A stretch of DNA of 64,000 nucleotides from Streptomyces sp. NBC_00775. GTDB lineage: Bacteria; Actinomycetota; Actinomycetes; Streptomycetales; Streptomycetaceae. Under the pieces are notes generated by a model, which saw nothing but the letters and a program-made list of their open reading frames with translations, ran no database searches and had not been told where the DNA came from. The translations under genes were made by a program, and so were the position numbers. How positions within the stretch are numbered: position 1 is the first letter of the stretch; the number at the start of each line of letters is the position of its first letter. Shown one piece after another: positions 1-11,221 of the stretch. The stretch is taken from contig NZ_CP108938.1 in NCBI RefSeq assembly GCF_036347135.1, positions 9,362,001-9,426,000 on the forward strand, written 5' to 3'.

Positions 1-94
1 GGGTGTCCTCGGCGTCGAGCAGCCCCGCGTCGTCCTGTACCTCGGATCCGTCGGGCTGGTAGACGTCGTCTCCCCATCCGTCGGCGCTGTTCAC
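1..94 (-). CDS. DUF5709-family protein, N-terminal part only
   Basis: The first 31 codons of a minus-strand gene that leaves the window on its left side. It starts with GTG at 94. The peptide is acidic and begins VNSADGWGDDVYQPDG, followed by a DDAGLLDAEDT stretch. This YQPDGS...DDAG...LDAEDT pattern is what I remember for DUF5709 proteins of Streptomyces, small conserved acidic proteins of unknown function. The rest of the gene is not visible, so the family call rests on this short stretch. The 266 bases between it and the next gene would hold its promoter; I see no clear -10/-35 there. Confidence 0.6.
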   Translation of the reverse strand, partial: MNSADGWGDDVYQPDGSEVQDDAGLLDAEDT

Positions 95-360
95 GGCTAC
101 CTCCAGGGGGTGCGGGCGGGGTCCGGTGCCGCCGCACTGGACGGCGGCGCACGGGCCACTGGACACAGGCGTCACTCCGCGCGAACGGGTGGTTCCCGGG
201 AGTCCCCCGAGCCGGTGCCCACATCCAGCCTTCCACCCCCCTTCGGCACCGCGCAACGCCACACGGTCCGATGTGGGACGGGCATGCCCACGGATACAGG
301 CCCGGGGCGCCGGTGCGACCGCTCCCACGTGTGAGCGCGGACCGCACCGGCAGCGCTCGC

Positions 361-2142
361 TCACCCGTGCCAGGACCGCCACAGCGCCGCGTACGCACCC
401 TCCGCCGCGACCAGCTGGTCGTGGCTGCCCAGCTCGCTGATCCGGCCGTTCTCCACGACGGCGATGACATCCGCGTCATGCGCGGTGTGCAGCCGGTGCG
501 CGATGGCGACGACGGTGCGGCCGTCGAGGACACGCGCCAGTGAGCGCTCCAGATGGCGTGCCGCGCGCGGGTCGAGGAGCGAGGTCGCCTCGTCCAGAAC
601 CAGCGTGTGCGGATCGGCCAGCACCAGCCGGGCCAGCGCGATCTGCTGGGCCTGGGCCGGGGTGAGCGCCACCCCGCCGGAGCCGACCTCGGTGTCCAGG
701 CCGTCGCCGAGGGCCCGGGCCCAGCCGTCCGCGTCGACCGCGCCGAGCGCCGCCCACAGCTCGGCGTCGGCGGCGCCGGTCCGGGCGAGCAGCAGGTTGT
801 CGCGCAGGGAGCCCACGAAGACGTGGTGTTCCTGGTTGACCAGGGCCACGTGGGAGCGGACCTCCTCGGCGGGCATCCGAGACAGTTCGGCGCCGCCGAG
901 CGTGATCCGGCCGTCCCGGGGCGCGTAGATCCCGGCGAGCAGCCTGCCCAGCGTGGACTTGCCCGCGCCGGACGGGCCGACCAGGGCGAGCCGGGTGCCG
1001 GGCGCGACCTCCAGGGAGACCTCGCGCAGCACGTCCACTCCGGCCCGGTAGCCGAAGTGCACCCGGTCCGCGTGGACGTCGCGCCCGTTCGGGGCCACGG
1101 CCGGATCGCCCGCGGCCGGCTCGATGTCCCGGACACCGACAAGGCGGGCCAGCGAGACCTGGGCGACCTGCAGCTCGTCGTACCACCGCAGGATCAGGCC
1201 CACCGGGTCGACGAGCATCTGTGCGATGAGCGTGCCCGTCGTCAGCTGGCCCACACCGATCCAGCCCTGGAGGACGAAGACCCCGCCGATCATCAGGACC
1301 GAGCACAGCACCGTCACATGCGTGAGGCTGACGACCGGGAAGAGGACCGACCGCAGCCAGAGCGTGTACCGCTCCCATGCCGTCCACTCCTTGACCCGGC
1401 GGTCCGACAGGTCGATGCGGCGTTCGCCCAGGCGGTGCGCCTCGACCGTACGCCCGGCGTCGACCGTCTCGGCGAGGACGGCGGCGACAGCGGCGTACCC
1501 GGCGGCCTCCGAGCGGTAGGCGGACGGCGCGCGCTTGAAGTACCAGCGGCAGCCGACCACCAGCAGCGGCACGGCGACCAGCACGGCGGGGGCGAGCGCC
1601 GGCGCGGTCACGGCGAGTCCGCCGAGCAGCAGCGCCGCCCACACCACACCGATGGCCAGCTGCGGCACCGCCTCGCGCATCGCGTTGGCGAGCCGGTCGA
1701 TGTCGGTCGTGATGCGGGACAGCAGATCGCCGGTCCCGGCCCGCTCCAGGACGCCGGGCGGCAGCCCGACCGACCGTACGAGGAAGTCCTCGCGCAGATC
1801 GGCCAGCATCCGCTCGCCGAGCACGGCCCCGCGCAGTCGTACCGCTCGTACGAACACGGCCTGGACGACGAGGGCGACGACGAACAGCGCGACGGTGCGC
1901 TCCAGATGGAGCTCGCGCGCGTGGTCCGAGACCCGCTCGACGACCGAGCCCAGCAGATAGGGCCCGGCCATCGAGGCGACGACGGCCACGGTGTTGACGG
2001 CGACCAGGAGCAGGAAGGCCCTGCGGTGCCGTTGGAACAGTTCGGCCACGTAGGCGCGTACGGTCGCGGGCGCGCCGACGGGCAGGGTGTTCGCCGTCGT
2101 CGGGGCGGCCGGGTCGTACGCCGGTGGCGCCACGCCGATCAT
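361..2142 (-). CDS. ABC exporter, half-transporter B (canonical Walker A, degenerate signature)
   Basis: A 593-residue fused transmembrane/ATPase half-exporter. The first 320 or so residues hold the membrane segments of an ABC type-1 exporter. The ATPase domain follows, with an intact Walker A (GPSGAGKST, about residue 386) and Walker B (TLVLDEAT). The signature motif is LTPAQAQQ instead of LSGGQ. The partner gene immediately upstream has the opposite defect, so the two should form a heterodimer with one working and one degenerate ATP site. The ATG at 2142 overlaps the TGA of the partner by four bases (ATGA), which implies translational coupling. The substrate cannot be read from the sequence; drug or peptide/lipid export is usual for the family. 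Confidence 0.85.
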   Translation of the reverse strand: MIGVAPPAYDPAAPTTANTLPVGAPATVRAYVAELFQRHRRAFLLLVAVNTVAVVASMAGPYLLGSVVERVSDHARELHLERTVALFVVALVVQAVFVRAVRLRGAVLGERMLADLREDFLVRSVGLPPGVLERAGTGDLLSRITTDIDRLANAMREAVPQLAIGVVWAALLLGGLAVTAPALAPAVLVAVPLLVVGCRWYFKRAPSAYRSEAAGYAAVAAVLAETVDAGRTVEAHRLGERRIDLSDRRVKEWTAWERYTLWLRSVLFPVVSLTHVTVLCSVLMIGGVFVLQGWIGVGQLTTGTLIAQMLVDPVGLILRWYDELQVAQVSLARLVGVRDIEPAAGDPAVAPNGRDVHADRVHFGYRAGVDVLREVSLEVAPGTRLALVGPSGAGKSTLGRLLAGIYAPRDGRITLGGAELSRMPAEEVRSHVALVNQEHHVFVGSLRDNLLLARTGAADAELWAALGAVDADGWARALGDGLDTEVGSGGVALTPAQAQQIALARLVLADPHTLVLDEATSLLDPRAARHLERSLARVLDGRTVVAIAHRLHTAHDADVIAVVENGRISELGSHDQLVAAEGAYAALWRSWHG

Positions 2143-3926
2143 GCGCTCTCCTCGATTTCTTCCAGTGCTTCCAGAACGTCGTCCAGGGCGGCCTCGTCCT
2201 CGGTCTCCCGGGTCACCACGGCCCGGTAACGCGGTTCGCCGCGCACCAGTTCGCGGTGCACGCCGACCGCCGCGACCTCGCCCTCGTGGACCAGCACGAC
2301 CCGGTCCGCGTGGTCCAGGAGCAGCGGAGAGGAGGTGAAGACCACCGTCGTGCGCCCGGCGCGCAGGGAGCGCACGCCGTCGGCGATCCGGGCCTCGGTG
2401 TGCGAGTCGACGGCGGACGTCGGCTCGTCCAGGACGAGTACCTCGGGGTCCGTGAGCAGCGAGCGGGCGAGCGCCAGACGCTGGCGCTGGCCGCCCGACA
2501 GGGAGCGTCCGCGTTCGGTGATCCGGGCGTCCATCGGGTCCTCGGCGTCCAGCGACCCCTGCGCCAGCGCGTCCAGGACGTCGCCGCACTGCGCGGCGGC
2601 CAGGGCGTCCTCGGCGGTGACGAGACCGGACGCGGGGACGTCGAGCAGCTCGCGCAGCGAGCCGGACAGCAGCACCGGGTCCTTGTCCTGGACGAGGACG
2701 GCGCTGCGGGCGGAGTCCAACGGCAGTTCGTCCAGCGGTACGCCCCCCAGGAGCGCCGAGGTGCCCTCCTCGGAAGGGTGCCCGCCCAGCCGCTCGGCCA
2801 GCAGCCCCGCCGTGTCCGGGTCCCCGCACACCACGGCGGTGAGCCGGCCGGAGGGCGCCAGCAGCCCGGTCGAGGGGTCGTACAGATCGCCGCCCGGCAC
2901 CTCGGCCGCGCGAGATCCGTCGCTGTCCATCGCTCGTTCGAGGGACAGCACCCGGGCGGCCCGCTTGGCGGACGGACGCGAGAAGGAGTACGCCATGGCG
3001 ATCTCCTCGAAGTGCCGCAGCGGATAGGTGAGCAGCATGACGGCGCTGTACACGGTGACCAGTTCGCCGACCGTGATCTTGCCGTCGCGGGCCAGATGCA
3101 CGCCGCGCCACACGACGGCGATCAACAGCAGACCGGGCAGCAGTACCTGGATCGCGCTGATCAGCGACCACATCCGGGCGCTGCGCACGGCTGCCCGGCG
3201 GACCTCCTGGGAGGCACGGCGGTAGCGGTCGAGGAAGAGCTCCTCGCCGCCGATGCCGCGCAGTACACGCAGGCCCGCGACGGTGTCCGAGGCCAGTTCG
3301 GTGGCGCGTCCGGCCTTCTCGCGCTGGAAGTCGGCGCGCCGGGTGGCGCGGGGCAGCAGCGGCAGCACGGCGAGCGCCAGGACAGGCATGCCCACGGCGA
3401 CGATCACGCCGAGCGCCGGCTGGTAGACGACCAGCGCGACGCAGACCAGCACCACGGTCAGGGCGGCCGCCGCGAAGCGCGACAGGGCCTCCACGAACCA
3501 GCCGATCTTCTCGACGTCGCCGGTGGAGACCGCGACGACCTCGCCGGCCGCGACGCGCCGCGTCAGCGCGGAGCCCAGCTGGGCGGTCTTGCGGGCCAGC
3601 AGCTGCTGGACGCGCGCGGCCGCCGTGATCCAGTTGGTGACCGCCGTGCGGTGCAGCATGGTGTCGCCCAGCGCGATGCCCAAGCCGCAGAGCACCATCA
3701 GCCCGCCCGTCAGGGCGAGCCTGGTGCCGGAGCGGTCGACGACGGCCTGGATGGCGAGGCCGACGCAGAACGGCAGCCCGGAGACGGCCACGAAGTGCAG
3801 CAGGCCCCAGGCGAGGGCCTTGAACTGCCCACCGAGCTGATTCCGGCCGAGCCACCACAGGAATCGGGGACCCGAGCGTGCGTCCGGCACACCCGGGTCG
3901 GGATACGGAAGGTCTTGAATCTGCAT
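2139..3926 (-). CDS. ABC exporter, half-transporter A (degenerate Walker A, canonical signature)
   Basis: A 595-residue half-exporter and first gene of the pair. I start it at the ATG at 3926 (MQIQDLPYPDP), because the longer in-frame extension upstream is low-complexity and overlaps the promoter region of the divergent gene. Membrane segments fill the N-terminal half. In the ATPase domain the Walker A position (about residue 365) reads CGDPDTAGLL, which lacks the GxxGxGKS/T lysine. The signature LSGGQRQRL and Walker B VLVLDEPTS are intact. Together with half-transporter B this makes one canonical composite ATP site (its LSGGQ with B's Walker A) and one degenerate site, an arrangement known from asymmetric heterodimeric exporters. 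Confidence 0.85.
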   Translation of the reverse strand: MQIQDLPYPDPGVPDARSGPRFLWWLGRNQLGGQFKALAWGLLHFVAVSGLPFCVGLAIQAVVDRSGTRLALTGGLMVLCGLGIALGDTMLHRTAVTNWITAAARVQQLLARKTAQLGSALTRRVAAGEVVAVSTGDVEKIGWFVEALSRFAAAALTVVLVCVALVVYQPALGVIVAVGMPVLALAVLPLLPRATRRADFQREKAGRATELASDTVAGLRVLRGIGGEELFLDRYRRASQEVRRAAVRSARMWSLISAIQVLLPGLLLIAVVWRGVHLARDGKITVGELVTVYSAVMLLTYPLRHFEEIAMAYSFSRPSAKRAARVLSLERAMDSDGSRAAEVPGGDLYDPSTGLLAPSGRLTAVVCGDPDTAGLLAERLGGHPSEEGTSALLGGVPLDELPLDSARSAVLVQDKDPVLLSGSLRELLDVPASGLVTAEDALAAAQCGDVLDALAQGSLDAEDPMDARITERGRSLSGGQRQRLALARSLLTDPEVLVLDEPTSAVDSHTEARIADGVRSLRAGRTTVVFTSSPLLLDHADRVVLVHEGEVAAVGVHRELVRGEPRYRAVVTRETEDEAALDDVLEALEEIEESA

Positions 3927-4125
3927 GACGTCCCAGTGGCTCGTGTCAGGGGGTGGCGGGAGCCGCGGTTTTCGGCAACCGGCCGGCCGTGAAGGCCGGC
4001 AACAAACCGTGAAAGGTTCGCGTCGCAGCGTGGTCGGAGGCAAACGATTTTTCGCCGCAGGGCATGGATTCGGCCCCACCGTCGGCGAATGGCCGGGAAG
4101 CAGATGGTGGGCGATTGGTGCGACT

Positions 4126-4920
4126 ATGTGCCGTATGCGAAAGAACAGGATGGGCCGCGTACGAAAGAGCGGCGCGATGCGTGCGGGGCTCGCCGCGGCG
4201 GCTTGTGGTGTCCTTGTCGTCGCTCTGTCGGCCTGCGGTGGCCAAGGCGGCGGGGGCGCGAGCGCGAATGGGAGCGGGACGAAGGGCACCGGAGGGCCCG
4301 GCGGCCATGCCGGCCACTCCCCGCCGCAGACCGTCGACCTGACACGCATCCCTGACGTCGGCGACCGGTTGCAGCAGCGGATCCCGCCCGCCTCCCGCCA
4401 GGTCGTCGCGGTCTACGGCGAGGGCAAGAACTCCGCCGACTCCACCGTCGTCCTGTACACGAAGTCCGGTTCCACCTGGGACGAGACCCGTAGGTGGCCG
4501 GCGCACAACGGGACCAGAGGCTGGACCACCGACCACCACGAGAACGACAAGCGCAGCCCCGTCGGGGTGTTCACGCTCACCGACGCGGGCGGAGTGCTCG
4601 ACGACCCGGGTGCCCTGCTCCCGTACGACCAGTCGGAGACCTATCAGGCGCCGTACGACTGGGCCGAGTCGCACTGGCACGACTTCGACTACGTCATCGC
4701 CATCAACTACAACCGCCGCGTGGGCGCCCCGCCCGAGGACCCGCACCGCCCCCTGGGGCAGTCGAAGGGCGGCGAGATCTGGCTGCACCTGGACCACGAC
4801 AGCGGCACGTCCGGGTGTGTGACCGTGTCCGAGTCGGCCATGGAGTATCTGCTGCGCACGCTCGACCCGGATCAGCATCCTGTCGTGGTGATGGGGGACA
4901 GGGTGGATCTGAACGCCTAG
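4126..4920 (+). CDS. L,D-transpeptidase-like (YkuD) lipoprotein
   Basis: About 264 residues. An arginine/lysine-rich N-terminus leads into a hydrophobic stretch ending in a lipobox (ALSAC, Cys about 37), so it should be a membrane-anchored lipoprotein. A Gly/Ser/Ala-rich linker follows. The C-terminal domain resembles the YkuD catalytic fold: a late His, then SGTSGCVTVS around residue 228, matching the His...S-x-G-C active site of L,D-transpeptidases. Many streptomycete relatives are annotated simply as L,D-transpeptidase-domain proteins of uncertain substrate. The start is uncertain: ATGs at 4126 and 4135 are both possible and neither has a strong ribosome binding site. It diverges from the ABC pair and ends in front of a strong hairpin terminator. 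Confidence 0.7.
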   Translation: MCRMRKNRMGRVRKSGAMRAGLAAAACGVLVVALSACGGQGGGGASANGSGTKGTGGPGGHAGHSPPQTVDLTRIPDVGDRLQQRIPPASRQVVAVYGEGKNSADSTVVLYTKSGSTWDETRRWPAHNGTRGWTTDHHENDKRSPVGVFTLTDAGGVLDDPGALLPYDQSETYQAPYDWAESHWHDFDYVIAINYNRRVGAPPEDPHRPLGQSKGGEIWLHLDHDSGTSGCVTVSESAMEYLLRTLDPDQHPVVVMGDRVDLNA

Positions 4921-4927
4921 TCCTCGT

Positions 4928-4968
4928 GGCGGAACGGGGGCACCACGACGTGGGGCCCCCGTTCCGCC
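4928..4968 (+). terminator. Strong factor-independent-type hairpin
   Basis: Seven bases after the lipoprotein stop codon lies a perfect 14-bp inverted repeat, GGCGGAACGGGGGC (4928-4941) and its complement (4955-4968). The 13-base loop itself contains a CCAC/GTGG pairing. No T-tract follows, which is normal for streptomycete terminators. It should end transcription of the YkuD gene before the downstream secreted protein gene. Confidence 0.75.
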
Positions 4969-5039
4969 CCCGTCCTCGTGCGCGCGCCGTCCCGAGTGCC
5001 CATTGCGGGACGGGTCAACCGCCCCGTAGAACACCGCAC

Positions 5040-6653
5040 ATGAGAAGACGGCTCATCATGTCCATGCTCGCCGGGGTGACCCTCGTGGCGAGCGCCTTCC
5101 TCGGGGCGGCACCGGTCTCGGCCACTCAACTCGCGGACCCTCCCGCCGAGTTCGGCACCGACTGGCACGACCCCCTGACCGCCGCCCCACCGATCGCCGC
5201 GCCCGCCACCAAGTCCTGCGAAGTGACGGTCGCCGAGGCGCAGTTCCGCGACTTCACGCCGTACCAGGGCACGTACGCGCCGCCGAGCGGTTGCGGTGAC
5301 CGCTGGAGCAAGGTGGTGCTGCGGCTCGACGGCAAGGTCAAGGGGCGGCAGTTCGACCGGCTCGGCTATCTGCACATCGGCGGGGTCGAGATCTTCCGCA
5401 CGTCCACTCCGGAGCCCTCGCCCGACGGCATCGAGTGGTCCGTCGAGAAGGACGTGACCCGCTACAGCGACACCTTCCGGCAGAGCCGCGACGTCGAGAT
5501 GCTGATAGGGAACGTCGTCGACGACACGTACACCGGAGTCCTCGACGTCAAGGCCACGCTCACCTTCTACGCCGCCGAACAGCCCGCCAAGCCGGCGGCG
5601 GCCACCCCCGACCGGGTCCTCACCCTCCAGGACGGGACCCTCACCACACCGCGCAACAGTGAGCGCATCGTCGCCGAGGTGTACGCGACCGGGTCCGGTG
5701 GCGGCTGCGAGGAGTTCTGGTATCTGACGGTGCCGGACTCGGCCCCGTACTCCTGCCAGGCGGACAACGGTCCCTACCGCGAGGTGCAGATCAAGGTCGA
5801 CGGTCAACTCGCCGGTATCGCCGAGCCGTTCCCGACCGTGTGGACCGGCGGCTGGTCCAACCCCTTCCTCTGGTACGTGATTCCGGGCCCGCGCGCCTTC
5901 GACGTCAAGCCCATCGAGTACGACCTGACACCCTTCGCCGGGCTCCTGAACGACGGCCGTCCGCACCGGGTCGACGTCTCCGTCGTGGGCGTTCCCCAGG
6001 GGCAGACCGGCTGGAGCGCCCCGGTCAACGTCCTCGTCTGGCAGGACGCGAAGAGCGAGCACGTGAGCGGCGCGCTCACCGAGGTCAAGGCGGGCGACCT
6101 GGCCAACTCGTCGACGTACACGCCCGGTTCGGAGAACCGCCTCGACACCGAGGGCGGGCATGGGCTGACGGTCTCCGGGTACGTCGACACCTCGCACGGC
6201 CGCGTGAAGACCACCGTCCGGCGGGTGCTGGCGAACACCTCCGTGCACCGCTGGACGGACGGTGAGAACACGGACGGGCTCAAGGCGACCTGGACCGACG
6301 ACGAGACGGTCACCGTCGACGGACGAGGGCCGGCCAGGACGACGCGCACCCAGCGCACGTACGCGATGGACGGCACGACGACTCTCGGCGCGGACGACCG
6401 GCTGCGGACCGTCCTGACGCTCGGCGACCGGGCGGCCGTGGTGGAGACGCGCGGCGGGCGGCGCACCGCGTGGTCCCGGCTCGACGACACCTATACGGGC
6501 GATGCCACGTATACGGCGAACGTGCCGCGGGACCAGCGTCATGCGGTCGCAGCGACGAGCGAGCGCTATCGGCTGTACGGCTCAGCCGGGTGCTACGACC
6601 GGAAGGTGACCACCGTGCAGGGCGTGCTGACGGAAGACCGCAGCAACTGCTGA
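5040..6653 (+). CDS. Secreted peptide-N4-asparagine amidase A (PNGase A)-family protein
   Basis: 537 residues. The N-terminus MRRRLIMSMLAGVTLVASA followed by a short hydrophobic run and a VSA cleavage-like site is a classical Sec signal peptide, so the protein is exported. The mature part shows the eukaryote-like PNGase A pattern: a Cys-bearing first domain with RFDRLGYLHIGGVEIFRTSTPEP-like sequence (5349-5415), then VEKDVTRYSD, a DVEMLIGN-VVD stretch, and a second domain with GGGCEEFWY and the YREVQIKVDG motif. Family members remove N-glycans from glycopeptides; catalysis is not proven for bacterial ones. It begins about 120 bases after the preceding gene, beyond a terminator, so it is likely a single-gene unit. 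Confidence 0.75.
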   Translation: MRRRLIMSMLAGVTLVASAFLGAAPVSATQLADPPAEFGTDWHDPLTAAPPIAAPATKSCEVTVAEAQFRDFTPYQGTYAPPSGCGDRWSKVVLRLDGKVKGRQFDRLGYLHIGGVEIFRTSTPEPSPDGIEWSVEKDVTRYSDTFRQSRDVEMLIGNVVDDTYTGVLDVKATLTFYAAEQPAKPAAATPDRVLTLQDGTLTTPRNSERIVAEVYATGSGGGCEEFWYLTVPDSAPYSCQADNGPYREVQIKVDGQLAGIAEPFPTVWTGGWSNPFLWYVIPGPRAFDVKPIEYDLTPFAGLLNDGRPHRVDVSVVGVPQGQTGWSAPVNVLVWQDAKSEHVSGALTEVKAGDLANSSTYTPGSENRLDTEGGHGLTVSGYVDTSHGRVKTTVRRVLANTSVHRWTDGENTDGLKATWTDDETVTVDGRGPARTTRTQRTYAMDGTTTLGADDRLRTVLTLGDRAAVVETRGGRRTAWSRLDDTYTGDATYTANVPRDQRHAVAATSERYRLYGSAGCYDRKVTTVQGVLTEDRSNC

Positions 6654-6683
6654 GACCGCAGCGACTGCTGAGCGGGAATGGTG

Positions 6684-6720
6684 CCTCTGTTCCATGATTT
6701 ACATGGACGTGACACAGAGG
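6684..6720. promoter_or_regulatory. Nested inverted repeat upstream of dctA
   Basis: Outer arms CCTCTGT (6684-6690) and ACAGAGG (6714-6720) enclose an inner pair TCCATG (6691-6696) and CATGGA (6702-6707). The whole is one symmetrical 37-base element about 90 bases before the dctA start. It could be an operator for a dimeric regulator or a hairpin ending transcription of the upstream gene. The AT-rich centre favours an operator. Confidence 0.45.
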
Positions 6721-6806
6721 TATCCGGCGGCACGGGGAACTCCTCAATAGTGATCAGCGCGGAAGCGCTTTTCCGCATACCAGAAGTCCCCCTGGAGGAG
6801 TCCCCC

Positions 6807-8271
<1,465 letters not shown>

Positions 8272-8279
<8 letters not shown>

Positions 8280-11201
8280 CCGATTCAGGACGGGTCGCGC
8301 GCTCCAACTCCAGCAGTACGGAGTAGTAGCCGCGGCCCGTCGCGTGGTCCATCCCCACCTCGCACATACGGTTCGCCGAAAGGTGCGCGTCGAAGGGGCG
8401 CGAGCCCACGAACGCGGCCTCCTTGCGGGTGGCCGACTCGGTGAGCTCCTTGTGGAGCATGCCGCGGTCGCCCGCGAAGGCGCAGCACCCGGCGTCGTCC
8501 GGAACGACCACCTCCTCGGCGCAGGCCTCGGCGACCGCGCGCAGCTGTGCCTCGTCGCCCAAGTGGCGCATGGAACAGGTGGGGTGGAGCACCGCGGAGC
8601 CGACCCTCCGGAGCACGGTGAGGTGGGGGAGCAGCTCGTCGGCGGCCCACACCAGGGAGTCGACGACCGTCAACTCGGCGTGCAGCTCGCGGTTGTCGGC
8701 GGTCAGATACGGCACGACCTCGTGCGCGAGGCCGAGCGTGCAGGACGAGGCGTCCACGACGAGGGGCAGTTTGCCGCCCGCCGTCCACCCCCAGGCGGCC
8801 TCGACGATGCGATTGGCCATGACGGCGTTGCCCGTGTCGTACCCCTTGGAGTGCCAGATCGTCGCGCAGCACGTCCCCGCGACATCGTCCGGAATCCAAA
8901 CCGGCCTCCCCGCGCGCGTGGACACCGCGACGACGGCCTGGGCGAGCGACACGTCCCCAGGGCTGGCGAAGATGCGGTTGACGCAGGCCGGGTAGTAGAC
9001 GGCGGTGGCTCCCACGCGCGCGGTGCGGGGCAGTTTCGCGGAGGCCGCTCCCGGGATTCCCGGCAGCCACTCGGGCACGAGATCCGGCCGTACCGCCTTG
9101 CGTGCCGCGCGCGTCGCGGCGCCCGCCCATCGCTCGCCGATCCGGTCCGCGGCGGCCACGGCCCGCCGCGCCGCCGCCTCGACCACCCGGAAGTTCCGCG
9201 CGGCGAGCGCCGCCGCCTTCTCCTCGCGCGGCGAGTGCCGTGCGTGCCGGAAGCCCTTCATCAGCGCGCCCGTGTCGATGCCGACCGGGCAGGCGAGCCG
9301 GCACGTCGAGTCGCCCGCACAGGTGTCCACGGCGTCGTATCCGTACGCCTCCAGGAGGCCGTCCTCGACCGGGGAACCGTCGGGCTGGCGCATCATCTCC
9401 CGGCGCAGCACGATCCGTTGGCGCGGCGTGGTCGTCAGATCCTGGCTGGGGCAGGTCGGTTCGCAGAAGCCGCACTCGATGCAGGGGTCGGCGATCGGCT
9501 CGACCCGCGGAATCGTCTTGAGGCCCCGCAGATGCGCGAGCGGATCACGGTCGAGTACGATGCGCGGCGCGAGCACCCCGTCCGGATCGATCACCCGCTT
9601 CGTCCGCCACATCAACTCCGTCGCCCTTTGGCCCCATTCGAGCTCCAGGAACGGCGCGATGTTCCGGCCCGTGGCGTGCTCGGCCTTCAGGGAGCCGTCG
9701 AAGCGCTCGACCGTCAGTCGGCAGAAGTCGTCCATGAAGGAGGCGTACCGCGCGACATCGGCCGCCCGGGACGCGTCGAAGGCGAGCAGGAAGTGCAGAT
9801 TGCCGTGCGCGGCGTGACCCGCGACGGCCGCGTCGAAGCCGTGCCGCGTCTGGAGTTCGAGCAGTGCCGCACAGGCCTCCGCCAGCCGTTCCGGAGGCAC
9901 CGCGAAGTCCTCGGTGATCAGCGTGGTCCCGGACGGACGCGCACCGCCGACCGCTGTGACGAACGCCTTGCGGGCCTTCCAGTAGCCCGCGATGGTCTTC
10001 GGGTCTCGGGTGAAGGCGTTCGTCACCGAGGCGACGGGGGAGACCAGCGCGAGCCCCTTCAGCACTTCGAGGGCCGCTTCCTCGTACGCCTCCTGCCGGG
10101 ACGCGTCCGGAGCGCGGAACTCCACCAGGAGCGCCGCCGTCGACCTGGGCAGTGCGGCCCAGTCCGCTGGTACGCCCTCGACGCTCACCGAGGCGCGCAG
10201 CGTGTTGCCGTCCATCAGCTCGACGGCGAGCGCGCCCGCCTCGTTGAACAGGGGCACGGCGCCGGCCGCGGCCGGCAGCGAGGGGAAGAAGAGCAGCCCG
10301 GTGGTGACACACCGGTCCAGCGGCAGTGTGTCGAAGACGACCTCCGAGATGAAGCCGAAGGTGCCCTCGGAGCCCACCATCAGGCCGCGCAGGATCTCGA
10401 CGGGTGTCGAACCGTCCAGGAACGCGTCCAGGCGGTAGCCGTTGGTGTTCTTGATCGCGTACTTGGCGCGGATGCGGGCGACCAGTTCGGGGTCGGACTC
10501 GATCTCCGCCTTGAGCTTCATCAGCCCGGCGCACACGGCCGGCTCGGCATGCGCCAGCTGTTCGTCGGCGTCCGGCTTCGCCGTGTCCACGACCGTGCCG
10601 GTCGGCAGCACGATGGTGAGGGAGGCGAGCGTGCGGTACGCGTTCCGGGTAGTGCCCGCCGTCATACCCGAGGCGTTGTTCGCGACGACCCCGCCGACGG
10701 TGCAGGCGACCGCGCTCGCCGGGTCGGGCCGAGCACGCGTCCGTGCCGGGCGAGCGCGGCATTGGCGCGGGCGACGGTCGTACCGGGCCCGATGCGGGCC
10801 CGCCGGCCGCCGTCCAGGACCTCGACGCCGGTCCAGTGCCTGCGCACGTCGACGAGGATGTCCTCGCCCTGCGCCTGGCCGTTCAGTGAGGTCCCGGCCG
10901 CGCGGAAGACCACCTCGCGGCCCTTCCCGTGCGCGTACGACAGCACGGCCGAGACGTCGTCGATGTCCTCGGGGACCACGACGACCCGGGGGACGAAGCG
11001 GTAGGGGCTGGCGTCGGAGGCGTACCGGACGAGGTCGGAGATCCCGGTGAGCACCTTGTCGGCGCCGAGCAGCGCGATCAGGTCGCCGCGCAGAGGCTCG
11101 GGCGTACCCCCGGCACGGTCGTCGGGGACCCGGTCGGGCGAGGGGGCCTCGGGGCGCGCGGCGGGGCGCAGGGCATCCGGCTCCGGCTCCAGCAACGGCA
11201 T
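8272..11201 (-). pseudogene. FAD-binding and Fe-S-binding D-lactate dehydrogenase-type oxidoreductase, frameshifted
   Basis: This would be a 976-residue protein, but it is split by a missing base near 10,725. The N-terminal frame starts at ATG 11201 (after AGGAG) and holds the first half of the FAD_binding_4 domain up to HGRVLGP. The next frame resumes with DPASAVACTVGGVVANNASGM. Adding one G restores both. The rest carries the FAD-oxidase C domain, a four-cysteine cluster CIECGFCEPTCP (about residue 570), a second cluster CAGDSTCRLACP, and CCG-type cysteine motifs (GTCCATIWHS, GCCAFAGD) near the C-terminus. This layout belongs to Dld-type D-lactate or glycolate dehydrogenases. Dicarboxylate uptake by dctA next door fits organic acid use. 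The defect may be real or a sequencing error. Confidence 0.8.
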
Positions 11202-11221
11202 CGCGCACCACTCCTACCGAT

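Noticed and set aside
2124..3992. 622-codon ORF on the plus strand opposite the ABC exporter
   Set aside because: Mirror frame of a well-supported gene; long antisense ORFs are normal in high-GC DNA and its product shows only low-complexity Arg/Gly/Ala sequence.
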